A stretch of 7,208 nt of DNA, taken from DATCYZ01 sp036526195 (GTDB taxonomy: Bacteria; Pseudomonadota; Gammaproteobacteria; Burkholderiales; SG8-39). Location: assembly GCA_036526195.1 (NCBI GenBank), contig DATCYZ010000069.1, positions 1 to 7,208 of the forward strand. The letters are read 5' to 3'. The notes under the pieces are model-generated. The model made no database searches, was not told the DNA's origin, and saw nothing but the letters and a program-made list of their open reading frames with translations. The translations under genes were made by a program, and so were the position numbers. Positions 1 to 5,867 of this stretch are shown piece after piece (the stretch's first letter is position 1; each line of letters opens with the position of its first letter).

Positions 1-767
1 GAGGAGTTGCCCGCGGTGTGCACGTGGCGGATGCGCTCGACCTGCGCGTAGCGCCGCAGCGCCACCGCGTCATATCCCATGCGACCCATCTCCTCGAACG
101 AGGCCTTGAGCGAACCGAGGCCCTCGACGGTGGTATTGGGCTTGATGAACTCGTCCTCGGCAAGGATGGTGTCGCCGAGGGAATCCTTCACCGCCACCAC
201 CGATTTCGCGAAATGTCCCTCGGCGCGCGCCGCCGCGGCACGCTGCTGCGAGCGCCAGGCGTAGGCGTCGACGTCCTCGCGGCCGAAGTCCTCGAGGGTG
301 GCGATCAGGTCGGCGCCGATGCCCTGCGGCACGAAGGCGAGGTCGAAGTTGGTCTGCGGGTCGAGCGCCCACGCACCGCCGTCGGACCCCATGGGCACGC
401 GCGACATGGACTCCACGCCGCCGGCCACCACCAGGTCTTCCCAGCCCGAGCGCACCTTCTGCGCGGCGATGTTCACCGCTTCCAGCCCGGAGGCGCAGAA
501 GCGGTTCAGCTGCATGCCCGAGGCCTGCCAGTCCCAGCCTGCCGCGAGCGCCGCGGTCTTGGCGATGCAGGCGCCCTGATCGCCCACCGGCGTGACGCAA
601 CCCATGACGACGTCGTCCACCTTCGCGGTGTCGAAGTCATGCCGCCCCTGCAGTTCGCGCATCAGTCCCGAGAGCAGCGTGATCGGCTTCACCTCGTGCA
701 GCGAACCGTCCTTCTTGCCCGTGCCGCGCGGCGTGCGCAGCGCGTCGTAGATCATTGCTTCGGCCAT
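1..767 (-). CDS. Acetyl-CoA C-acyltransferase (thiolase), 3' part beyond window
   Basis: This is a thiolase of the acetyl-CoA acetyltransferase/3-ketoacyl-CoA thiolase family. It cleaves 3-ketoacyl-CoA with CoA, the last step of beta-oxidation. The first 255 residues are visible, of roughly 390-400 usual for the family. The N-terminus is typical (MAEAMIYDALRTPRG). The nucleophilic cysteine is Cys91 in NRFCASGLEAVN, followed by GGVESMSRVPMGS at about 117-129. The reading runs off the left edge at HVHTAGNS, so the C-terminal catalytic His and second Cys lie outside. The ATG at 767 is chosen because GGAGGA stands four bases upstream and the protein start matches the family. The gene follows the acyl-CoA dehydrogenase on the same strand, 102 bp downstream, and the gap is almost entirely a repeat pair. 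Whether it prefers acetoacetyl-CoA or longer chains cannot be told from this part. Confidence 0.95.
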   Translation of the reverse strand, partial: MAEAMIYDALRTPRGTGKKDGSLHEVKPITLLSGLMRELQGRHDFDTAKVDDVVMGCVTPVGDQGACIAKTAALAAGWDWQASGMQLNRFCASGLEAVNIAAQKVRSGWEDLVVAGGVESMSRVPMGSDGGAWALDPQTNFDLAFVPQGIGADLIATLEDFGREDVDAYAWRSQQRAAAARAEGHFAKSVVAVKDSLGDTILAEDEFIKPNTTVEGLGSLKASFEEMGRMGYDAVALRRYAQVERIRHVHTAGNS

Positions 768-771
768 TTCA

Positions 772-777
772 TCCTCC
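772..777 (-). promoter_or_regulatory. Shine-Dalgarno of the thiolase gene
   Basis: On the minus strand GGAGGA lies four bases before the ATG at 767, a strong ribosome binding site that fixes the thiolase start. The neighbouring palindromic repeat ends only five bases upstream of it, so a hairpin formed by the repeat would sit directly against the site in the mRNA. Confidence 0.8.
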
Positions 778-782
778 GCTCA

Positions 783-861
783 AAAAAGGGGTCAGACCCC
801 TTTTTCATGTAACCCACTGATTTGCAAAGGTCCCGGTGAAAAAGGGGTCAGACCCCTTTTT
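783..861. repeat. Palindrome pair 1 (REPIN-like), between acyl-CoA dehydrogenase and thiolase
   Basis: Two identical 23-base palindromes lie at 783-805 and 839-861. Each reads A5-GGGGTC-A-GACCCC-T5, with 11-base arms around one central base. A 33-base spacer separates them and contains AACCCACTGATTTGCA at 811-826. Each copy can fold as a stem-loop flanked by A and T tracts. Being near self-complementary, the two copies can also pair with each other into one long hairpin. The pair fills the gap between the dehydrogenase stop (870-872) and the thiolase ribosome binding site. A second such pair is at 4591-4674. The form resembles intergenic REP/REPIN elements of proteobacteria. It could also act as a two-way attenuator or mRNA stabiliser, but no family name is confirmed. 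Confidence 0.85.
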
Positions 862-869
862 CCACTATG

Positions 870-2018
870 TCAGCCGCCAAGCCCCATGCTGCGCGAGATC
901 ACTTCTTTCATGATCTCGTTGGTGCCGCCGTAGATGCGCTGCACGCGGGCGTCGGCATAGGCGCGCGTGATGGGGAACTCCCACATGAAGCCGTAGCCGC
1001 CGTGCAGCTGCAGGCATTCGTCGATGATCTTGCACTCGAGGTCCGAGACCCAGTACTTCGCCATCGAGGCGGTGGCGGTATCGAGCTTGCCCGCCAGCAG
1101 CAGTTCGATGCAGCGGTCGACGAAGACCCGCGCCACCTGCGCTTCGGTCGCCGCTTCGGCGAGCTTGAAGCGGGTGTTCTGGAAGCCGGCCACCGGCTTG
1201 CCGAAGGCCTTGCGCTCGCGCACGTACTCGATGGTCCACTCGATTGCGGCCAGCGTCTTGGCCACCGCGCCGATTGCGATCTGCATGCGCTCCCAGGGCA
1301 GTTCCTGCATCAGATAGATGAAGCCGTTGTTCTCCTGCCCGAGCAGGTTCTCCGCGGGCACCTCGACGTTGTCGAAAAACAGTTCCGCGGTGTCCTGCCC
1401 TTTCAGGCCGAGCTTCTTCAGCCGCTTGCCCTTGGTGAAGCCCTTCATGCTGTTGTCGACCACCAGCAGGCTGGTACCTTTCGCGCCCTTGGCCGGGTCG
1501 GTCTTCGCCACCACGATGACGAGGTCGGAATGCCAGCCGTTGGTGATGAAGGTCTTCGAGCCGTTTAAAACATAATGGTCGCCCTTGCGGATCGCCGTGG
1601 TCTTGACCGCCTGCAGGTCGGAACCCGCGCCCGGCTCGCTCATGGCGATCGCGCCGATCCATTCCCCGCTCGCCATCTTCGGCAGGTAGGTCTGCTTGAT
1701 GTGGTCGTTGCCGTAGCGCAGCAGGTAGGGCGCGACGATCTCGGAATGCAGGCCGAATCCCAGCGAGGAGGAATTCGCCACCGCCTGCTCCTCGATCAGG
1801 ATGATGGAGTACAGCTTGTCGGCGCCCGAGCCGCCGTATTCCTCCGGCATGCTGGCACAGAGAAAGCCGTTCGCGCCCGCCTTGGTCCAGACGTCGCGGT
1901 CGACGTAGCCCTGCTCCTGCCAGTGCTCTTCGCGCGGCTTCACCTCGGCGTCCATGAAGCGGCGCACGCTGTCGCGGAAGGTCTCGTGCTCGGGGGAAAA
2001 CAGGGTGCGTGGAATCAC
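870..2018 (-). CDS. Acyl-CoA dehydrogenase, long-chain/isovaleryl type
   Basis: This FAD flavoenzyme (382 aa, full length for the family) oxidises an acyl-CoA to the 2-enoyl-CoA and passes electrons to electron-transfer flavoprotein. Visible features are the N-terminal helical domain (about 1-120), the beta-domain motif AMSEPGAGSD (125-134), TFITNG (156-161), and the C-terminal helices with QLHGGYGFMWEFPITRAYAD (337-356) and RIYGGTNEI (361-369). Gly364 stands where medium-chain enzymes carry their catalytic Glu. Glu243 in PWERM occupies the position of the base in long-chain and isovaleryl-CoA dehydrogenases. The GTG at 2018 is preferred because IPRTLFSPEHE is where homologues begin. An upstream in-frame ATG at 2093 would add 25 atypical residues and overlap the divergent gene's leader. 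The gene probably forms a two-gene unit with the downstream thiolase. Chain-length preference is unknown. Confidence 0.93.
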   Translation of the reverse strand: MIPRTLFSPEHETFRDSVRRFMDAEVKPREEHWQEQGYVDRDVWTKAGANGFLCASMPEEYGGSGADKLYSIILIEEQAVANSSSLGFGLHSEIVAPYLLRYGNDHIKQTYLPKMASGEWIGAIAMSEPGAGSDLQAVKTTAIRKGDHYVLNGSKTFITNGWHSDLVIVVAKTDPAKGAKGTSLLVVDNSMKGFTKGKRLKKLGLKGQDTAELFFDNVEVPAENLLGQENNGFIYLMQELPWERMQIAIGAVAKTLAAIEWTIEYVRERKAFGKPVAGFQNTRFKLAEAATEAQVARVFVDRCIELLLAGKLDTATASMAKYWVSDLECKIIDECLQLHGGYGFMWEFPITRAYADARVQRIYGGTNEIMKEVISRSMGLGG

Positions 2019-2056
2019 GGTGCGGACTCTCTGGCGGGGAAGTTCGTAAATGATGC

Positions 2057-2084
2057 ATGATACTCGTGCGCAGGACCCCGACAA
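2057..2084 (-). promoter_or_regulatory. Candidate sigma70-like promoter for the minus-strand dehydrogenase-thiolase unit
   Basis: Read on the minus strand, TTGTCG (2084-2079) and TATCAT (2062-2057) are separated by 16 bases. They match the -35 and -10 consensus at 4 of 6 and 5 of 6 positions. Transcription from here would give a leader of roughly 30 bases before the GTG at 2018. The 86-bp divergent gap must also serve the plus-strand operon, for which I see no comparably good boxes. This is a pattern match only. Confidence 0.3.
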
Positions 2085-2104
2085 AGCATGCACCCCGTGA
2101 CTTC

Positions 2105-2974
2105 ATGACCGCAGGCAGACGCTTCGATTCGATCTTTCGCCCGGGTCTGTTCGCCGGACGCGCGGGCATCGTCACCGGTGGCGGCTCCGGCCTCGGGCGC
2201 TGCGCGGCGCATGAACTCGCCGCGCTCGGCGCAACCGTGGCGCTCATCGGCCGCAAGCCGGAGAAGCTCGAGCGCGTGCGCGCCGAAATTGCCGCAGCCG
2301 GCGGCACGGCACACTGCTTCGCCTGCGACATCCGCGAGGAAGAACGGGTGCGCGAAACCGTCGCCGCGGCGCTCAGCGCGCTTGGACGCATCGATTTCCT
2401 GGTCAACAATGCAGGCGGGCAGTTTGCCGCGCCGCTGGAGGCGATCTCGGCCAAGGGCTGGGAGACGGTGGTGCGCACCAACCTCACCGGCGGCTTCCTG
2501 ATGGCGCGCGAGTGCTTCACGCAGGCGATGAAGGCGCACGGCGGCGCCATCGTCAACATCATTGCCGACATGTGGCAGGGCATGCCGACCATGGGCCACT
2601 CGGGCGCGGCGCGCGCCGGCATGCTCAATTTCACCGAGACCGCGGCTTTCGAATGGGCGCCGGTGCGCGTCAATGCCGTCGCCCCGGGCTGGATCGCCTC
2701 GAGCGGCCTCGACCAGTACCCGTCGGAGATGCGCGAGCACATCCGCGGCCTGCACCGGCAGGTGCCGGTCGGGCGGCTGGGCACCGAATCCGAGGTGGCG
2801 GCGGCCATCGTCTTCCTGCTCTCCCCGGCGGCCGGCTTCATCTCCGGTTCCTGCCTGCGCGTCGACGGCGCCGTGCCGAACGTGAAGGCGGTGCGCCCGG
2901 TCAAGCCGCGCGGCGCGACCGAAGCATTCGACGGCTTCCATCTCGCGACCCGACCGAAGGTGCTGGACGACTGA
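2105..2974 (+). CDS. PECR-like short-chain dehydrogenase/reductase
   Basis: This 289-aa Rossmann-fold protein belongs to the SDR superfamily, closest by eye to peroxisomal trans-2-enoyl-CoA reductase (PECR) and 2,4-dienoyl-CoA reductase. The dinucleotide-binding motif TGGGSGLG is at 24-31 and NNAGG at 101-105. HSGAARAG (165-172), EWA (183-185) and the C-terminal LLSPAAGFISG (238-248) recall PECR, as does a tail of about 35 residues after VDGA. The canonical YxxxK position reads S166-G-A-A-R170, so the usual catalytic Tyr and Lys are missing. The residues matching a nearby YxxxK in human PECR are Leu174 and Glu178. Substrate and direction are therefore uncertain; an acyl-CoA substrate is inferred from the neighbours. 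ATG 2105 is preferred because FRPGLFAGR then falls near the N-terminus as in relatives. ATG 2057 would add 16 residues. Neither start has a clear ribosome binding site. It is the first gene of the plus-strand operon. Confidence 0.87.
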   Translation: MTAGRRFDSIFRPGLFAGRAGIVTGGGSGLGRCAAHELAALGATVALIGRKPEKLERVRAEIAAAGGTAHCFACDIREEERVRETVAAALSALGRIDFLVNNAGGQFAAPLEAISAKGWETVVRTNLTGGFLMARECFTQAMKAHGGAIVNIIADMWQGMPTMGHSGAARAGMLNFTETAAFEWAPVRVNAVAPGWIASSGLDQYPSEMREHIRGLHRQVPVGRLGTESEVAAAIVFLLSPAAGFISGSCLRVDGAVPNVKAVRPVKPRGATEAFDGFHLATRPKVLDD

Positions 2975-2975
2975 G

Positions 2976-4586
2976 ATGCCGGCGATCGAATCGAAGCTCG
3001 CCGTCGCCGGCGACGCCTTCTCCGCGAACCGGGCCCGCATGCTCGAATTGATCGGGCATTTGCGCGCGCTGGAAGCGCGCACCGTCGCCGCCTCGGCCAA
3101 GGCCGGGCCGCTGTTCGACAAGCGCGGACAACTGCTGCCGCGCGAGCGCATCGCGCGCCTGCTCGACGCCGGCGCGCCGTGGCTGGAACTGTCCTCGGTC
3201 GCGGGTTACGGCCTGGACAACCCCGATCCAGAGAAATCGGTGCCCGGCGGCGGCATGATCTCCGGCCTGGGGTACGTCTCCGGCGTGCGCGTCATGGTGG
3301 TGGCGAGCGACTCCGGCATCGACGCCGGCGCGATCCAGGCCATGGGGCGCGAAAAACTCCTGCGCGCGCAGGAACTCGCGCTCGAGAACCGCCTGCCCTT
3401 CGTGCACCTGGTCGAATCCGCGGGCGCCAACCTGCTCAAGTACCGGGTCGAGGGCTTCATCCACGGCGGCGCCATCTTCCGCAACCTCGCGCGCCTCTCG
3501 GCGGCCGGCCTGCCCGTGGTCACCGTGGTGCACGGCTCGTCCACCGCCGGCGGTGCCTACATGCCGGGGCTTTCGGATTACGTCGTCATGGTGCGCGGCC
3601 GCGCCAAGGCCTTCCTCGCCGGGCCGCCGCTGCTCAAGGCGGCCACCGGCGAGATCGCCACCGACGAGGAACTCGGCGGCGCCGTGATGCACACCCATGT
3701 GTCGGGTCTCGGCGAATACCTCGCAGAGGACGACGCCGACGGCGTGCGCCTCGCGCGCGAGGTGCTCGCCCGTCTCGGCTGGGGCGCGGCGACGCCGCCC
3801 TCGGGCAAGGCGCCGCGCTACGACGCCGAAGAACTGCTCGGCGTGATGCCGGCCGATCCGCGCAAGGCGGTGGACATGCGCGAGGTGATCGCGCGCATCG
3901 TCGACGATTCCGACTTCCTCGACTTCAAGGCCGACTACGGCCCGGCCACCGTCTGCGGCCACGCCGCGCTGCAGGGCATGCCGCTCGGCATCATCACCAA
4001 CAACGGGCCGCTCGACCCGGCCGGCGCCACCAAGGCCACGCATTTCATTCAGACCTGCTGCCAGACGGGACTGCCGATCGTCTACCTGCAGAACACCACC
4101 GGCTACATCGTCGGGAAAGCGTCCGAGGAGGCCGGCATGATCAAGCACGGCTCGAAGATGATCCAGGCGGTGACCAACGCCAGCGTGCCCCAGGTCACGC
4201 TGATGTGCGGCGCCTCCTACGGCGCGGGCAACTACGGCATGTGCGGCCGGGCCTATGCGCCGCGTTTCCTGTTTTCCTGGCCGAACGCGCAGACCTCGGT
4301 GATGGGCGCCGAGCAGGCCGCGCTCACGATGGCGATCGTCATGGAGGGCGGCATGCGCCGCAAGGGCCTGCCCGTGGACAGCGCGAAGATCGACGAGATG
4401 AAGGCGAAGATCGTCGAGAACTTCGAACGCCAGTCCTCGGCCCTCGTGACCAGCAGCCTGATGCTGGACGACGGCATCATCGACCCGCGCGACACGCGCA
4501 ACGTCCTCGGCTTCGTGTTGTCCGTGTGCCGCGAAGGCGACGCGCGTCGCGTGCGGCCGGTCCAGTTCGGCGTCGCCCGCCCATGA
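2976..4586 (+). CDS. Acyl-CoA carboxylase beta (carboxyltransferase) subunit
   Basis: This is the carboxyltransferase subunit (536 aa) of a biotin-dependent acyl-CoA carboxylase of the 3-methylcrotonyl-/geranyl-CoA carboxylase family. It transfers CO2 from carboxybiotin to the acyl-CoA. The N-terminal crotonase-fold domain (about 25-280) carries RGQLLPRERIARLLD (50-64), ESAGANL (147-153), HGSSTAGGAYMPGLSDY (186-202) and AGPPLLKAATGEIA (215-228). The C-terminal domain (about 285-530) carries GIITNNGPLDPAGATKATHF (338-357), NTTGYIVG (373-380) and GASYGAGNYGMCGRAYAPR (412-430). Gly164 in IHGGAIF aligns with a Phe in the HFGRIF stretch of methylcrotonyl-CoA carboxylase beta, which suggests a roomier acyl pocket. 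The gene starts one base after the SDR stop (TGAGATG), so translational coupling is likely. Its alpha partner is two genes downstream. Family assignment is firm; geranyl-CoA or another branched enoyl-CoA as substrate is inference. Confidence 0.93.
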   Translation: MPAIESKLAVAGDAFSANRARMLELIGHLRALEARTVAASAKAGPLFDKRGQLLPRERIARLLDAGAPWLELSSVAGYGLDNPDPEKSVPGGGMISGLGYVSGVRVMVVASDSGIDAGAIQAMGREKLLRAQELALENRLPFVHLVESAGANLLKYRVEGFIHGGAIFRNLARLSAAGLPVVTVVHGSSTAGGAYMPGLSDYVVMVRGRAKAFLAGPPLLKAATGEIATDEELGGAVMHTHVSGLGEYLAEDDADGVRLAREVLARLGWGAATPPSGKAPRYDAEELLGVMPADPRKAVDMREVIARIVDDSDFLDFKADYGPATVCGHAALQGMPLGIITNNGPLDPAGATKATHFIQTCCQTGLPIVYLQNTTGYIVGKASEEAGMIKHGSKMIQAVTNASVPQVTLMCGASYGAGNYGMCGRAYAPRFLFSWPNAQTSVMGAEQAALTMAIVMEGGMRRKGLPVDSAKIDEMKAKIVENFERQSSALVTSSLMLDDGIIDPRDTRNVLGFVLSVCREGDARRVRPVQFGVARP

Positions 4587-4590
4587 CCGC

Positions 4591-4674
4591 AAAAAGGGGT
4601 CAGACCCCTTTTTTTGATCGCAACCCATTGATTGCACTTTGATTGTTTTTGAAAAAGGGGTCTGACCCCTTTTT
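4591..4674. repeat. Palindrome pair 2 (REPIN-like), between carboxylase beta subunit and acyl-CoA dehydrogenase
   Basis: Two 23-base palindromes lie at 4591-4613 (centre A) and 4652-4674 (centre T). They are reverse complements of each other and the same element as at 783-861. The 38-base spacer contains AACCCATTGATTGCA at 4622-4636, one base shorter than and otherwise nearly the same as the motif in pair 1. The T tracts run one or two bases past the symmetric core. The pair begins four bases after the beta-subunit stop and ends eight bases before the GGAG of the next gene, inside what is otherwise a tightly packed operon. A transcript could form either two short hairpins or one long one, with partial termination or altered downstream expression as possible effects. 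Confidence 0.85.
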
Positions 4675-4682
4675 TCCGGCCT

Positions 4683-4686
4683 GGAG
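4683..4686 (+). promoter_or_regulatory. Shine-Dalgarno that fixes the second dehydrogenase start
   Basis: GGAG stands seven bases before the ATG at 4694. This decides against the longer in-frame start at 4643, which would translate the repeat itself into a KKGSDPFF-containing leader of 17 residues with no resemblance to acyl-CoA dehydrogenases. Confidence 0.75.
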
Positions 4687-4693
4687 ACACCCG

Positions 4694-5860
4694 ATGGAAT
4701 TCACCCACGAGCACGAGGAACTGAAGCGCAACCTGAAGCGCTTCATCGACAAGGAGATCAACCCGCACGTCGACGACTGGGAGGCGGCGGAGCAGTTCCC
4801 GGCGCACGATGTGTTCGGCAAGATGGGCAAGCTCGGCTTCCTCGGCCTCACCAAGCCGGAGGCCTTCGGCGGCTCGGCGCTCGACTACAGCTACGCCATG
4901 ACCATGGCCGAGACGCTCGGCCACATCCGCTGCGGCGGCGTGCCGATGGCGATCGGCGTGCAGACCGACATGGCGACGCCGGCACTCGCGCGCTTCGGCT
5001 CGGACGCACTGCGCAGGGAGTTCCTCGCGCCCGCCATCGCCGGTGACGCGGTCGCCTGCATCGGCGTCTCGGAACCCGGCGCGGGCTCGGACGTCGCCTC
5101 GATCAAGACCACCGCGCGCAAGGACGGCGGCGACTACGTCATCAACGGCGCCAAGATGTGGATCACCAACAGCCTGCAGGCCGACTGGATGTGCCTGCTC
5201 GCCAATACCTCGGAGGGTGCGCCGCACAAGAACAAGACGCTGATCTGCGTGCCGATGAAGACCAAGGGCGTGGTCAAGGCGCAGAAGATCCGCAAGATCG
5301 GCATGATGTCCTCGGACACCGGCCTGATCCACTTCGACAACGTGCGCGTGCCGGTGACCAACCGGATTGGCGAGGAAGGCCTCGGCTTCACCTACCAGAT
5401 GATGCAGTTCCAGGAAGAGCGCCTGTGGGCCGCGGCGAGCACCGTGCAGGGTCTGACGCGCAACCTGAAGGAGACCATCGACTACATCGGCGAGCGCAAG
5501 CTGTTCGGCCAGACGGTGCTCGACTTCCAGTACGTGCACTATCGGCTTGCCGAGCTGAAGACCGAGATCGAGCTGCTGCGCGCCATCACCTACCGCGCCT
5601 GCGACCTGTACGTGAAGGGCGAGGACGTAACGGAACTTGCCTCGATGGCGAAGCTGAAGGCCGGCCGCCTGCGGCGCGAGGTGTCAGACTCGCTGCTGCA
5701 GTTCTGGGGCGGCATGGGCTTCACCTGGGACAACCCGGTGTCGCGCGCCTACCGCGACGGGCGGCTGGGTTCCATCGGCGGCGGCTCGGACGAGGTGATG
5801 CTCGGCATCATCTGCAAGTACATGGGCGTGCTGCCCTCAAAGCACCTGAAGCGCGACTAG
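4694..5860 (+). CDS. Acyl-CoA dehydrogenase, citronellyl-CoA dehydrogenase-like (AtuD-like)
   Basis: This full-length (388 aa) FAD-dependent acyl-CoA dehydrogenase makes the enoyl-CoA substrate for the carboxylase encoded around it. Landmarks are EFTHEHEELKR at the N-terminus, HIRCGGVPMAIGVQTDMATP (77-96), GVSEPGAGSD (124-133), MWITN (155-159), a central MQFQEERL (237-244), WGGMGFTWDNPVSRAYRDGR (338-357) and IGGGSDEVMLGIICK (361-375). Gly363 replaces the medium-chain catalytic Glu, so Glu242 in EERL is the likely base, as in long-chain and isovaleryl enzymes. From memory the sequence is strikingly like Pseudomonas AtuD, which oxidises citronellyl-CoA; an alignment was not possible. It shares only general family features with the minus-strand dehydrogenase, so the two are not a recent duplication. 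It lies between the carboxylase beta and alpha genes, in the same position as atuD relative to atuC and atuF. Confidence 0.93.
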   Translation: MEFTHEHEELKRNLKRFIDKEINPHVDDWEAAEQFPAHDVFGKMGKLGFLGLTKPEAFGGSALDYSYAMTMAETLGHIRCGGVPMAIGVQTDMATPALARFGSDALRREFLAPAIAGDAVACIGVSEPGAGSDVASIKTTARKDGGDYVINGAKMWITNSLQADWMCLLANTSEGAPHKNKTLICVPMKTKGVVKAQKIRKIGMMSSDTGLIHFDNVRVPVTNRIGEEGLGFTYQMMQFQEERLWAAASTVQGLTRNLKETIDYIGERKLFGQTVLDFQYVHYRLAELKTEIELLRAITYRACDLYVKGEDVTELASMAKLKAGRLRREVSDSLLQFWGGMGFTWDNPVSRAYRDGRLGSIGGGSDEVMLGIICKYMGVLPSKHLKRD

Positions 5861-5867
5861 CCTGCCC

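Noticed and set aside
18..812. Plus-strand open frame opposite the thiolase
   Set aside because: The minus strand encodes an unmistakable thiolase with Cys91 and a strong ribosome binding site. This frame ends in the repeat (KKGSDPFF).
783..861. Reading the palindromes as plain intrinsic terminators
   Set aside because: They are paired, nearly identical at two loci, share a spacer motif, and sit between co-directional genes, which fits a dispersed repeat better. Termination may still be a side effect.
1561..1575. AT-rich patch with a TTA leucine codon inside the minus-strand dehydrogenase
   Set aside because: It encodes the normal conserved YVLNGS motif in frame. It is an isolated codon-use oddity, not evidence of a break or an insertion.
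865..2904. Long minus-strand open frame (679 codons) spanning the dehydrogenase and the SDR
   Set aside because: It is antisense to the SDR and out of frame with the dehydrogenase. The translation is Arg/Ala-rich with no family motifs, typical of shadow frames in GC-rich DNA.
2901..4637. Minus-strand open frame of 578 codons opposite the carboxyltransferase gene
   Set aside because: It mirrors a clearly recognised gene, is His/Arg/Ala-rich, and begins inside the palindromic repeat. No coding signal of its own.
4583..4642. Nineteen-codon frame starting at an ATGA overlap with the carboxylase beta stop
   Set aside because: It encodes mostly repeat sequence, lacks its own ribosome binding site and has no family. 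The ATGA overlap is probably chance.
4253..5539. Minus-strand open frame of 428 codons crossing the repeat pair
   Set aside because: It overlaps two well-supported plus-strand genes and runs through the repeat. No recognisable domain.
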